Source: Oryzihumus sp036391795 (GTDB taxonomy: Bacteria; Actinomycetota; Actinomycetes; Actinomycetales; Dermatophilaceae). From it: DNA of 26,183 bases. Numbering within the stretch: position 1 is the first letter of the stretch; the number at the start of each line of letters is the position of its first letter. Made by a program: the position numbers and the translations under genes. The DNA is taken from positions 1 to 26,183 of the forward strand of contig NZ_DASVZH010000044.1 in assembly GCF_036391795.1 (NCBI RefSeq). Reading direction: 5' to 3'. Under the pieces are notes generated by a model, which saw only the letters and a list, made by a program, of their open reading frames with translations, did no database searches and was not told the DNA's origin. Of this stretch, positions 6,449 to 14,806 are shown piece after piece.

Positions 6449-8881
6449 TCAGGCCGTGGGGGCGGTCGTGGTGGTGCGGGACCCGCGGCGCAGGCCGGGC
6501 AGCTCGCCCGCGGCGTGACGGTGGCGCAGGTCCCACAGCTCGGTGGGGGAGATCGGCATGGCGGTGATCGGGAAGCCTTCGGCGTCCTCGATCGCGCTGG
6601 CAATGACCGCGCTGACCGGGATGCACCCGGCCTCGCCGGCGCCCTTGATCCCCAACGGGTTCAGCGGGCTCGGCGTCTCGAGGTGGTCGGTCTCGACGTG
6701 GGGCACCTCGGAGGCGTAGGGCATGAGGAAGTCCATGAACGAGGCGTTGAGCAGCTGCCCGGCCTCGTCGTAGGCCATCCGCTCGTACAGCGCACCGCCG
6801 ACGCCCTGCGCGACGCCGCCGTGCACCTGCCCCTCGACGATCATCGGGTTGATCATCCGCCCGCAGTCGTGGATGACGCAGTAGCGCAGGATCCGGATCT
6901 CGGCGGTCTCCGGGTCGGTCTCGACGATGGCGGCGTGCATGCCGTTGGCGAACGTCGCCCGCGGCGGGGAGTAGAAGTCCTTGCCCTCCAGGCCCGGCTC
7001 GTCGTCGTCGGCCACCGGCGGCTTGTCCATGTCGGGCGTGCCGGCGAACTGCGTGGCCGCCTTGGCGGACTCGTCGAAAGCGTAGCGCAGCGGGTTGGAC
7101 AGCACCGCGATGGTGGACAGCGCGACCTGTGCCTCCGGGTCACCCTTGACCCGCACGATGCCGTCGACGATCTCGAGGTCGCCGGGGTCGGCCTCGAGGG
7201 CCTCGCCGGCGATCCGCAGCGCCTTCTCCCGCACGTTGCGCGCGGCCAGCGCGATCGCGTTGCCGCTCATGACCGCCGCCCGGGAGGCGAACGTGCCCAC
7301 GGCGTACTGGAACCGGCGGGTGTCACCGGTGGTGACGTGCACGTCCTCCATCCGCACGCCGAGCTCCTCGGCGACGATCTGGGCGAACACCGTCTGGTGG
7401 CCCTGCCCCTGGCTGGTCAGGCCGGTGGAAACGTTGACCCGGCCGGTGGTCTCGATCTGGATGTGTCCGCCCTCGTAGGGCCCGACGCCGGTGCCCTCGA
7501 CGTAGCAGCCGATGCCCAGCCCGACGCGCCGGCCGGCCGCCTGGGCCTCCGCCCGGTATGCCGCGAAGTCGTCCCAGCCCACCAGCTCCTTGAGCTTGGC
7601 CAGGCTGGCGGGGAAGTCGCCGGAGTCGTACATCAGCGGCCGGCCGTCCTGGAACAGCAGCCCGTGGTCGTAGGGCATCTCCTCGGGCTGGATGAAGTTG
7701 GCGCTGCGCACGTCGGCGCGGTCCCGGCCCAGGTAGTCGGCGATGGCGTCCATGGTGCGTTCCATCGCGTAGACGCCCTGCGGGCGGCCGGCGCCACGAT
7801 AGGGCGTGACGATCACCGTGTTGGTGAACAGCGACCAGAACTCGCACCGGTACGCGCCCGGCTTGTAGGGGCCCAGCAGCTGGGTGGAGGTGATGATCGG
7901 GACGATGATCCCGTAGGGCGTGTAGGCCCCGTTGTCGTGCCACAGCTTCACCGACAGGCCGAGCACCCGACCCTCGTCGTCGAAGCCGACCTCGACGTCC
8001 TGGAGCTGTCCGCGCTCGTGCGCCGAGGAGATGAAGTGCTCACGCCGGTCCTCGACCCACTTCACGTCGGCGTCGAGGCGCCGGGCCGCCCACGGGACCA
8101 AAACCTCCTCGGGCCAGGGGTGCATGATCTTGACCCCGAAGCCGCCGCCCACGTCGGGGGCGATGCACTCGACCTTGGCCAGCGGCATACCGAGCTTGGC
8201 CGCGACCGCGGCCCGCACGCCCGTGGACGTCTGGGTGGAGGAGTAGATGCGCAGGCTCTGCTCGTCGCTGTCCCAGCGGGCGTAGACGCCCTTGCCCTCC
8301 ATCGGCATGCAGGCGCTGCGCTCGATCTCCAGCGAGAGCGTGAGCCGGTGCGGGGCTGCCTCGATCGCGGCCGCGGTGTCGCCGACCTCCTGCACCATGT
8401 GCGCGGCGACGTTGCCCGGCGCCTCCTCGTGCACCAGCGCCTCGCCGGAGCGGGCCGCCTCGATGCCGACGACGACGGGCAGCTGCTCGTACTCCACCCG
8501 GATGCGCTCGCAGGCGTCCTCGGCGACGTAGCGGTCGGTCGCCACGACCATGGCCACCGGCTCACCGACGTGGTTGACCAGCTCCGGGGCCAGCGCGTAG
8601 CCGGTCATCGGGTTGGTCAGCGTGGGGTGCGGGATGAGCAGCGGCAGGCGCTCGGCGGTCTTGCCGTCGAGGTCCTCGTAGGTGTAGATCGCGACGACGC
8701 CCTCGACGTCGATCGCCTCGGAGACGTCGATGTCGGTGATCCGGGCATGCGCGTAGGGGCTGCGCACGAACGCCGCGGCGAGCGCGTCGTGGCCGAGGTC
8801 GTCGAGGTAGCGGCCGTTGCCGGTGACCAGCCGCGGGTCCTCCGTGCGGTGGACGGGGGCGCCGAACATCTTCGTGGTCAT
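6449..8881 (-). CDS. Molybdenum hydroxylase large (Mo-binding) subunit, CoxL/XdhA type, non-CODH
   Basis: Predicted 810 residues, standard length. It has the aldehyde oxidase/xanthine dehydrogenase molybdopterin fold: RTEDPRLVTGNGRYLDD at the N-terminus, GGGFGVKIMHPWPEEV near 245-260, PYRGAGRPQGVYAMER at 360-375, TSQGQGHQTVFAQIVAEELG (cofactor contact) and GIKGAGEAGCIP with the likely catalytic base E750. True form I CO dehydrogenases carry a Cys in the AYRCSFR loop; here it is PYRGAGR, so this is a hydroxylase of an organic, probably heterocyclic or aldehyde, substrate. The ATG at 8881 overlaps the small-subunit stop (ATGA). Annotation as CO dehydrogenase would be misleading. The exact substrate cannot be read from the sequence. 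Confidence 0.93.
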   Translation of the reverse strand: MTTKMFGAPVHRTEDPRLVTGNGRYLDDLGHDALAAAFVRSPYAHARITDIDVSEAIDVEGVVAIYTYEDLDGKTAERLPLLIPHPTLTNPMTGYALAPELVNHVGEPVAMVVATDRYVAEDACERIRVEYEQLPVVVGIEAARSGEALVHEEAPGNVAAHMVQEVGDTAAAIEAAPHRLTLSLEIERSACMPMEGKGVYARWDSDEQSLRIYSSTQTSTGVRAAVAAKLGMPLAKVECIAPDVGGGFGVKIMHPWPEEVLVPWAARRLDADVKWVEDRREHFISSAHERGQLQDVEVGFDDEGRVLGLSVKLWHDNGAYTPYGIIVPIITSTQLLGPYKPGAYRCEFWSLFTNTVIVTPYRGAGRPQGVYAMERTMDAIADYLGRDRADVRSANFIQPEEMPYDHGLLFQDGRPLMYDSGDFPASLAKLKELVGWDDFAAYRAEAQAAGRRVGLGIGCYVEGTGVGPYEGGHIQIETTGRVNVSTGLTSQGQGHQTVFAQIVAEELGVRMEDVHVTTGDTRRFQYAVGTFASRAAVMSGNAIALAARNVREKALRIAGEALEADPGDLEIVDGIVRVKGDPEAQVALSTIAVLSNPLRYAFDESAKAATQFAGTPDMDKPPVADDDEPGLEGKDFYSPPRATFANGMHAAIVETDPETAEIRILRYCVIHDCGRMINPMIVEGQVHGGVAQGVGGALYERMAYDEAGQLLNASFMDFLMPYASEVPHVETDHLETPSPLNPLGIKGAGEAGCIPVSAVIASAIEDAEGFPITAMPISPTELWDLRHRHAAGELPGLRRGSRTTTTAPTA

Positions 8882-9393
8882 GCGCCCGCCTCCCGCTCGT
8901 GGGTGATCTCGGCCGCGCGCAGCACCGACTTCACGATGTTCTGGTAGCCGGTGCAGCGGCAGAGGTTGCCCGAGATGCACTCGCGCGCCTCGGCCTCGGT
9001 CGGGTCCGGGTTCTCCTGCAGGTATGCCGTGATGGTCGTCAGGAAGCCCGGGGTGCAGAAGCCGCACTGCAGGCCGTGGCACTCGGTGAACGCCTGCTGC
9101 ACCGGGCTCATCTGCTCCGCGTCGGGGGCCAGGCCCTCGACGGTGGTGATCTCGTGGTCCTGGGCGGTGACGGCGAACATGAGGCAGGAGCGCATCGGCT
9201 GGCCGTCGACGAGGACGGTGCAGGCGCCGCAGACGCCGTGCTCGCAGCCGACGTGCGTGCCGGTGAGGCGCAGGTCGTGGCGCAGGAAGTCCGAGAGCAG
9301 GCGCCGCGCCGGGGCGGTCGCGGTGCGGGCGACGCCGTTGACGCGCAGCGTGATCTCGAGCTGCTGCTCGGCGGTCGTGGTGGTGTCGGTCAT
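8878..9393 (-). CDS. Molybdenum hydroxylase small subunit, two [2Fe-2S] clusters (CoxS type)
   Basis: Predicted 171 residues, family-typical. The N-terminal plant-ferredoxin-like cluster uses C50, C55, C58 and C70 (CEHGVCGACTVLVDGQPMRSC pattern). The C-terminal helical cluster uses C110, C113, C145 and C147 (QCGFCTPG and GNLCRCTGY). All eight ligands are present, so electron transfer from the Mo centre to FAD should be intact. The ATG at 9393 overlaps the medium-subunit stop and the stop overlaps the large-subunit start, giving a tightly coupled M-S-L order. About ten residues rich in Thr precede the domain. Confidence 0.95.
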   Translation of the reverse strand: MTDTTTTAEQQLEITLRVNGVARTATAPARRLLSDFLRHDLRLTGTHVGCEHGVCGACTVLVDGQPMRSCLMFAVTAQDHEITTVEGLAPDAEQMSPVQQAFTECHGLQCGFCTPGFLTTITAYLQENPDPTEAEARECISGNLCRCTGYQNIVKSVLRAAEITHEREAGA

Positions 9394-10265
9394 CGGGGCT
9401 GGCCTTCGAGAGCGGTGGCCGCGGCCTCGGTGAGGACGCGGGTGGTCAGGACGCCGGCGAGCATGCGGCGGTAGTCGGCGGTGGCGTGGATGTCGCCGTC
9501 GGGGTCGACGTGGTCGCGGGCCAGCTCGGCGGCCTTGGCCCAGTCGACGTCGGGGACCTCGCGCCCGGCGAAAGCCTCGGTCAGGTCGAGGACGTCCGGG
9601 GTCGGCGTCACCGAAACGAACGACGCGCGCACCGCGCTGACCACGCCGTCGGAGACAGTGACCGCCGCGGCGACCCCGGCGAGGGCGTAGTCGCCGTGGC
9701 GCCGGGCGCTCTCGGCGAACGCGGTGCCGGTGCCGGGGGAGAAGCGAGCGAAGCTGACCCCGGTGGCCATCTCGCCCTCGGTGAGGCAGGACTCCAGCGG
9801 GCCGAGGAAGAAGTCCGCGGCCGCGATCTTCCGGGTGCCTGCGGCACTGGCCGCCTCGACATACCCCTGGGTCAGGGCGAGGACCGCCGGCATCTCGCCG
9901 GAGGGGTCGGCGTGCGCGATCGAGCCGGTGGTGGTGCCGCGGTTGCGGATCGCGGGGTGGGCCACGTTGCGCAGGGCCTGGCGCAGCAGGGGGTTGGCGG
10001 CGAAGGCGCCGTCGTGCCGCTCGAGCTGGGCGTGGCGGACCAGGGCGCCGATCCGCACCGCGTCGTCGGTGACCTCGACGGTGTCCAGCCCGTCGACCCG
10101 GTTGATGTCGACGAGGTGGCCCGGCGCGGCGAGGCGCATGTTGAGGATCGGGATGAGGCTCTGGCCGCCGGCGAGGACCTTGCCGTCGTGCCCGACCTCG
10201 GCCAGGACCGCGACCGCCTCGGCGACGCTGCGAGGCGCGTGGTGGACGAAGGGGGAGGGCTTCAC
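9390..10265 (-). CDS. Molybdenum hydroxylase FAD-binding medium subunit (CoxM type)
   Basis: Predicted 291 residues. FAD-binding motifs of the vanillyl-alcohol-oxidase-like fold are present: LAGGQSLIPILNMRLAAPGHLVDI near residues 31-54 and NRGTTTGSIAHADPSGEMPAV near 105-125, with the CO-dehydrogenase flavoprotein C-terminal domain after that. It passes electrons from the Fe-S subunit to an acceptor. I chose the GTG at 10265, which has AGGA 8 bases upstream; translation upstream to 10340 is possible but unlike the family. It is the first gene of the five-gene unit (FAD, Fe-S, Mo, CoxG-like, amidase). Its promoter should lie in 10266-10369. Confidence 0.93.
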   Translation of the reverse strand: MKPSPFVHHAPRSVAEAVAVLAEVGHDGKVLAGGQSLIPILNMRLAAPGHLVDINRVDGLDTVEVTDDAVRIGALVRHAQLERHDGAFAANPLLRQALRNVAHPAIRNRGTTTGSIAHADPSGEMPAVLALTQGYVEAASAAGTRKIAAADFFLGPLESCLTEGEMATGVSFARFSPGTGTAFAESARRHGDYALAGVAAAVTVSDGVVSAVRASFVSVTPTPDVLDLTEAFAGREVPDVDWAKAAELARDHVDPDGDIHATADYRRMLAGVLTTRVLTEAAATALEGQPR

Positions 10266-10333
10266 CGTGACGATCCTGCCTTGCGTGGTGGGACGTGGAT
10301 ATGGGACGGGATCACTGCTGGGGGCGAGTGATG

Positions 10334-10348
10334 TTGGCAACTTCTGCC
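10334..10348. promoter_or_regulatory. TTGGCA-type site upstream of the Mo-hydroxylase operon
   Basis: TTGGCAACTTCTGCC contains GGCA and TGCC arms spaced by 5 bases and lies about 70-85 bases upstream of the FAD-subunit start. It resembles the sites at 13791 and 4688. On the minus strand a TTGACG that could serve as a -35 box lies just upstream (around 10350), but no good -10 box was found at the right distance. Confidence 0.35.
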
Positions 10349-10369
10349 GTCAATCCTGCCCCCGAATGG

Positions 10370-10412
10370 CACGTGGGCCACCCCGATCCCGAAGATCGGC
10401 GTGGCCCACGTG
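10370..10412 (-). terminator. Hairpin terminator after the NCS2 permease gene
   Basis: Arms of 19 bases (10370-10388 and 10394-10412) pair with a single C:C mismatch around a 5-base loop. The hairpin begins 14 bases after the permease stop codon and has no T-run. It separates the permease transcript from the Mo-hydroxylase operon. Confidence 0.75.
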
Positions 10413-10426
10413 GGGTGGTGCTGGGG

Positions 10427-11932
10427 TCAGGGCTTGTGGTGCTCCGTGGGCGCGACGTCCTCGTCGCGGTAGAGCGGCGCGGACTCCTCTCCGCCGGGGG
10501 TGTTCTCCACGGCGACGTTGCCGACGGCGATGACCGCCCCGTCGGCGCGGGCGCGCAGGTCCGGCGTGGCCAGTGCCCGGGCCAGGTGGTAGGCGCCGAT
10601 GGTGACGATCGTGCCGAGCGCGATGCCGGAGAGAGTGAACGACTTGGTGAACACCAGGCTCGTGTTGCCGATGCCGATGATGATTCCGGCGGCGATGGGC
10701 ACCAGGTTGAGCGGGTTGCCGAAGTCGACGTTGTTCTCCTTCCAGATCTTCGCGCCGAGCAGGCCGATCATGCCGTAGAGCACGACGGTGATGCCGCCGA
10801 GCACCCCACCCGGGGTGGCCGAGACCATCGCGCCGAACTTGGGCGAGAAGCCGAACAGGATGGCCACGGCCGCGGCGACGAAGTAGGCCGCCGTGGAGTA
10901 CACGCGGGTGGCCGCCATGACGCCGATGTTCTCGGCATAGGTCGTGGTCGGGGAGCCACCGATGGAGGTCGCGATGACCGTGCCGATGCCGTCCGCGGCG
11001 ATCGCTCGGCCCATCACCGGGTCGAGGTCGTGGCCGGTCATCTCGGCGACCGCCTTGACGTGGCCGGTGTTCTCCGCGATGAGGGCGATCACGGCCGGGA
11101 GCACCAGGAGGATGAAGGCGATGTTGAAGCTCGGCAGGTGCCAGCCGACGACACCGGTGGCCGCGTCCGTGTGCGGCGGGAAGCCGAACCACGGGGCGCT
11201 CTTGACGCCGTCCCAGTTGACCCGCCAGTGCGTGTCGACCTTGCCGGCTGCGGCGTTGTAGGAGGTGATCTGGCCGAAGCCCCGGTCGAAGAGCCACGAC
11301 AGGACGTAGCCGAGGATCAGGCCCAGGAAGATGGAGATGCGGCCGATGAACCCGCGCAGGCCCACGCTCATGGCGATGACGGCGACCATGACGATGAGGG
11401 CGATCCACTGGTCCTGCGGCCAGTAGATGCTCGCCACGACCGGGGCGAGGTTGAACCCGATCAGCATGACCACGGCGCCGGTGACAACGGGCGGGAGCAC
11501 CTTGTGCACCACGGCGGAGCCCAGGAAGTGGATCGCCACGCCGACCAGCGCCAGCACCGCGCCGGCCACGAGGATGGCTCCCGTGACACTCGGGGCGATG
11601 ACCGCCGGGTTGGCCTTGGGGTTGCTGGCCTTGATCTGCAGGCCGATGGCCACGACGCCGCCGACGAAGGAGGCGCTGGTGCCGAGGTAGCTCGGCACCT
11701 TGCCGTTGACGATCAGCAGGAAGCAGATCGTCGCGATGCCGCTCATCAGGATCGCGAGCTGCGGGTTCAGCCCCATGATCAGCGGGAAGACGAACGTGGC
11801 GCCGAACATCGCGACCACGTGCTGAGCTCCGAGTCCTACGGTCTTCCCCCACGAGAGCCGCTCATCGGGCGCCACGACGTCGGTCGGACCCATGATCCGT
11901 CCGTCACCGTGCAGTTTCCAACCCAACGCCAT
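10427..11932 (-). CDS. NCS2-family nucleobase permease, UraA-like
   Basis: Predicted 501 residues, mostly membrane segments, as expected for the 14-helix NCS2 fold. The family signature is present as ENIGVMAATR at 334-343, within SPTTTYAENIGVMAATRVYS, which is closest in my memory to the UraA/PyrP uracil branch. E287 and H291 (AENTGH) match the helix-8 substrate/proton residues of UraA. It should import uracil, xanthine or a related ring together with protons. The ATG at 11932 has a strong AAGGAGG 5 bases upstream; a frame to 11974 exists but lacks support. The polar C-terminal tail is about 50 residues. It is transcribed alone. The neighbourhood suggests that its substrate is the compound degraded by the cluster (inference). 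Confidence 0.9.
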   Translation of the reverse strand: MALGWKLHGDGRIMGPTDVVAPDERLSWGKTVGLGAQHVVAMFGATFVFPLIMGLNPQLAILMSGIATICFLLIVNGKVPSYLGTSASFVGGVVAIGLQIKASNPKANPAVIAPSVTGAILVAGAVLALVGVAIHFLGSAVVHKVLPPVVTGAVVMLIGFNLAPVVASIYWPQDQWIALIVMVAVIAMSVGLRGFIGRISIFLGLILGYVLSWLFDRGFGQITSYNAAAGKVDTHWRVNWDGVKSAPWFGFPPHTDAATGVVGWHLPSFNIAFILLVLPAVIALIAENTGHVKAVAEMTGHDLDPVMGRAIAADGIGTVIATSIGGSPTTTYAENIGVMAATRVYSTAAYFVAAAVAILFGFSPKFGAMVSATPGGVLGGITVVLYGMIGLLGAKIWKENNVDFGNPLNLVPIAAGIIIGIGNTSLVFTKSFTLSGIALGTIVTIGAYHLARALATPDLRARADGAVIAVGNVAVENTPGGEESAPLYRDEDVAPTEHHKP

Positions 11933-11995
11933 CAGGTCCTCCTTGTGTGCGCCACAGGGCGTGGCACGGATCACGCCGGGCGACGCGATGCGTGA

Positions 11996-12053
11996 ACGCT
12001 AGGCCCAGCGTGGGGGCGCCGCTTGGTGATTTGTTGACAGTCACACGGCGTGT
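11996..12053 (-). promoter_or_regulatory. Probable promoter region of the permease gene
   Basis: On the minus strand TAGCGT at 12001-11996 could be the -10 box, which would give a leader of about 55-60 bases before the ATG at 11932. No good -35 box is seen at 16-18 bases. Upstream lies the dyad ACACG-G-CGTGT (12043-12053), a possible operator. The same TAGCGT hexamer occurs before allH (13831) and before the MoxR gene (21611-21616, minus). Confidence 0.3.
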
Positions 12054-12091
12054 CGGTTGGTCACAGTTGTGGCCCGAGGGGACGAATCGAC

Positions 12092-13807
12092 TCAGATCCC
12101 ACGCATCTGGACGACCTGCAGCGCCAGCGACAGGGTCAGGCGCAGGTTCGGGTCACTGGTGAACGGGCCGAGCATCCGCTCGAGCTTCACGATGCGGTAG
12201 CGCAGCGTGTTGTAGTGGAAGTGCAGGATGCGCGCCGTCTCGGCGACGTTGAGGTTGGTGTCCAGCAGCACCGACAGGGTGGTGCGCAGATCGGCGTTCT
12301 CCGGGGTGTCGTTGGTGACCAGCTCCCCGAGCGCCTCGCTGACGAAGCTGCGCAGCTCGGCGGTGTCGGGCACCAGGGACAGCAGGCGGAAGATGCCGAG
12401 GCCGTCGAAGTGCGTCAGTGCGGAGGGGCCGCTCATCTGCCGACCCACGCTGACCGCCTTGCACGCCTGCTCGTAGGCCTGCGGCAGCTGGTCGGCCGAG
12501 TCGATCGGCCGGGAGATGCCGGTGGAGAAGGACCGCCGCCCGCCGCCGCCGTCACCGCTGACGACGCGGACCATCTCGCGCACCATCCGGGTGATCGACT
12601 CGGTGTCGGCCTCGTCGGGGACGCCGAGCACGCTGACGACCTCCTGGCTGAAGCCGACCACCGGCGCCCGCTCGTCGCGCACCCGGACCACCTGGTGCCA
12701 GGCGGTGGCGAACCGGTCCTGCAGCGAGCGCACCTCGTCGCGGCTCAGGCCGCGCGGCGTGGCGTGCGGGTCGGTCTCGGCCACGACGACCACCATCCGC
12801 CGGCCGATGTCCCAGCCGAGGGAGTCGGCGTGGGCGGTGACCCGCTCGGCGGTGCCGGCGCGCCCGGCGAGGGCGTCGCGCAGGAAGTCGGCCTGGTACT
12901 TGCTCTCGACCGCCGAGACCGCCTGGGCCTTGGTGATGGCCAGCGCCGCGACGGTGGCCGCCCGCTCGAGGGTGTGCACGTCGTCGGCGGTGAGCTCGCG
13001 GGTCGCGTTGAACGCCACGAGGCGGCCGTGGTCGAGCGCGCCGGCCACGATCCGCACCACCGCCCGCCGGGCCCGGTCCCCACCGGTCGCCCGCGCCCCC
13101 ACCGGCTCGCCCTCGACGAGGAACCGGCCGGTCGGGTCGAAGCAGTTCAGCGCGAGGGCGCGGGTGAGGTCCTCGGGGGTGGCGCCCGCGCTGGCCCGCA
13201 CCCGGCCGTCGGCGGTGGTCACCATGACCGCGCCGCCGAGGATCCCGGCGAGCTCCTCACACAGCCGGTCCAGGCCACCGCCGGTGAGCACGATCTGCAC
13301 CAGCGCCCGGTGCGCGTCCTCGGCCCGGGCGAGCATCGCCGCCTGCCGGTTGAGCACCTCGGTGAGCACCTGGTTGATGATGTCGTCGAACCCGACGTCG
13401 TCGGGCAGGGCGATGACCGGCAGGCCGAGCCGGTCGGCCTCCTCCAGCATCGCCGTCGGCAGCTCGGACAGGTAGCGGCCGAGCTTGACCGCGATACCGG
13501 CCAGGCCGCGCGCGGCGAGCTCGCTGACGAGCACGGGCAGGCTGTGCGGCACCCCTCGCAGCGGGTAGCCGGTGGTGAGCAACAGCTCCTGGGGCCTGAC
13601 CCAGGGCAGGATGTCCGGCACCTCCATGACGTTGAGGCGGCTGACCAGCCGGTCGAGGCCGGCATGACCGGCCAGCACGCGAGCGCCGCGCAGGCACTCC
13701 AGCTCCAGGACGGTGCCCAGACTCAGCCCGGCCCCGGGCACCCCGACGCCGCCGTGCGCTGGCAACTCCCGGTCAACAACGCCCGAATCCTTGGCAACAT
13801 TGCCCAT
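12092..13807 (-). CDS. PucR-family transcriptional regulator
   Basis: Predicted 571 residues from the ATG at 13807. The PucR N-terminal domain starts near residue 28 (LSLGTVLELECLRGARVLAGHAGLDRLVSRLNVMEVPDI...). The middle is a GGDEF-like sensor region. The C-terminal PucR helix-turn-helix is at about 507-565 (LNVAETARILHFHYNTLRYRIVKLERMLG). The family often controls purine or ureide catabolism genes as sensors of pathway intermediates. Start choice: TACAGT lies 7 bases upstream of this ATG, suggesting leaderless translation; a longer frame from 13861 and an inner GTG just before the PucR domain are alternatives. It is divergent from allH, so it probably controls that operon and itself. Confidence 0.9.
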   Translation of the reverse strand: MGNVAKDSGVVDRELPAHGGVGVPGAGLSLGTVLELECLRGARVLAGHAGLDRLVSRLNVMEVPDILPWVRPQELLLTTGYPLRGVPHSLPVLVSELAARGLAGIAVKLGRYLSELPTAMLEEADRLGLPVIALPDDVGFDDIINQVLTEVLNRQAAMLARAEDAHRALVQIVLTGGGLDRLCEELAGILGGAVMVTTADGRVRASAGATPEDLTRALALNCFDPTGRFLVEGEPVGARATGGDRARRAVVRIVAGALDHGRLVAFNATRELTADDVHTLERAATVAALAITKAQAVSAVESKYQADFLRDALAGRAGTAERVTAHADSLGWDIGRRMVVVVAETDPHATPRGLSRDEVRSLQDRFATAWHQVVRVRDERAPVVGFSQEVVSVLGVPDEADTESITRMVREMVRVVSGDGGGGRRSFSTGISRPIDSADQLPQAYEQACKAVSVGRQMSGPSALTHFDGLGIFRLLSLVPDTAELRSFVSEALGELVTNDTPENADLRTTLSVLLDTNLNVAETARILHFHYNTLRYRIVKLERMLGPFTSDPNLRLTLSLALQVVQMRGI

Positions 13808-13820
13808 GATCGGGACTGTA
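13791..13820. promoter_or_regulatory. Divergent pucR/allH control region with dyad
   Basis: GGCAA-CA-TTGCC (13793-13804) is a 12-base dyad covering the first codons of pucR. On the minus strand TACAGT (13820-13815) is a fair -10 box 7 bases from the pucR ATG. On the plus strand TTGGCA (13791-13796) followed after 17 bases by GACTGT could be a promoter for allH; TAGCGT at 13831-13836 is an alternative -10 box. A protein bound to the dyad would touch both promoters. Confidence 0.45.
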
Positions 13821-13915
13821 CCCGCGGCGTTAGCGTCGCCGGAGGGCACCCACGACCCCATGGTGGCGCGGGGGCCCGGACGCCCCGCCGGTCCCGACAG
13901 GACAGGAACTCCTCC

Positions 13916-14806
13916 GTGACGCCTCAGGCTCCGCCGCCTTCGATGCTCGGCGCCGCCTCACCCCTCACCTGGGGCCTGCTCGCCGGCCCGGAGCGCGTGG
14001 CCACCGTCCTGGCGGCCTTCCCCACCGCGGTCTACCTCCTCGCCGGCGACCACCACGAGGTGCTCCCCGTCGTCGCCGGCGACGCGCTCATGCTGCCGAC
14101 CTCGCTGCGCCTGCCGCTGCCGGCCGACGACCTCGTCTGGGGCCTGGCCGCGGGCGACACCGTCACCCTGGGCCGGGGGGTGCTGCGGCTGGCCGGGTGG
14201 GAGATCCGCGTCGTCCGGCAGTGGCGCCCGGCGCAGGTGCGCCCGCTCACCCACCGGGTCCCCGGGCACCAGCTCCTGGCTGCAGCGGCCGTCCTGGCGC
14301 CGCACGACCTCGACGCGGACCTCGCCGACCGGGCCGGGTTCGCCTTGCGTGCGGTCCTGCGCGGCGACGCGGCGACCGCCACGTCCGTGGTCGACGGCCT
14401 CGTCGGGTCGGGGCGTGGGCTGACCCCGAGCGGTGACGACGCGCTGTGCGCGGTCCTGCTCGTGCTCCACGGCGTCGGCTCGCTGAGCGGGCTACGGCGC
14501 GCGTCCGCTGCCACCGCCGCCCGTCGGCACGCCACCACCAGCCTGTCCGCGTCACTGCTCGACGCGGCCGCCGGCGGGTATGCCGTGCCGCAGGTCGCCG
14601 CGCTCGTCACCGCCGCGCTGCGCGGCGACGAGGCCGCGACGGCGACCGCCCTCGAGGAGGTGCTGGCCATCGGCCACTCCTCCGGACGCGACCTCGCCGC
14701 CGGACTGTCCGGCTGCCTGCGCGTCCTCGCCCTGCTGCCCCATGCCGTGCCGCCACCCGCGGCACCCGAACCCGCACCACAACCCGCTGGAAGGGACCTC
14801 CCGTGA
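13916..14806 (+). CDS. allH: DUF2877 protein, oxamate carbamoyltransferase subunit AllH
   Basis: Predicted 296 residues. The DUF2877 hallmark GRGLTPSGDDAL is at about 166-178. In E. coli the relatives YlbF (AllH), YlbE (AllG) and FdrA (AllF) together form the oxamate carbamoyltransferase that converts oxalurate and phosphate to oxamate and carbamoyl phosphate. The GTG at 13916 has an AGGA about 9 bases upstream, and the frame before it is a shadow of the regulator gene. The stop overlaps the fdrA start (GTGA). First gene of a three-gene operon that ends at a strong terminator. The split of roles among the subunits is not visible from sequence. Confidence 0.88.
   Translation: MTPQAPPPSMLGAASPLTWGLLAGPERVATVLAAFPTAVYLLAGDHHEVLPVVAGDALMLPTSLRLPLPADDLVWGLAAGDTVTLGRGVLRLAGWEIRVVRQWRPAQVRPLTHRVPGHQLLAAAAVLAPHDLDADLADRAGFALRAVLRGDAATATSVVDGLVGSGRGLTPSGDDALCAVLLVLHGVGSLSGLRRASAATAARRHATTSLSASLLDAAAGGYAVPQVAALVTAALRGDEAATATALEEVLAIGHSSGRDLAAGLSGCLRVLALLPHAVPPPAAPEPAPQPAGRDLP

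Noticed and set aside
6449..10265. Aerobic CO dehydrogenase
   Set aside because: The Mo subunit lacks the Cys-containing AYRCSFR active-site loop and has PYRGAGR.
12034..12039. Consensus TTGACA as a -35 box on the plus strand
   Set aside because: It points toward the 3' end of the minus-strand pucR gene, where no plus-strand gene starts.
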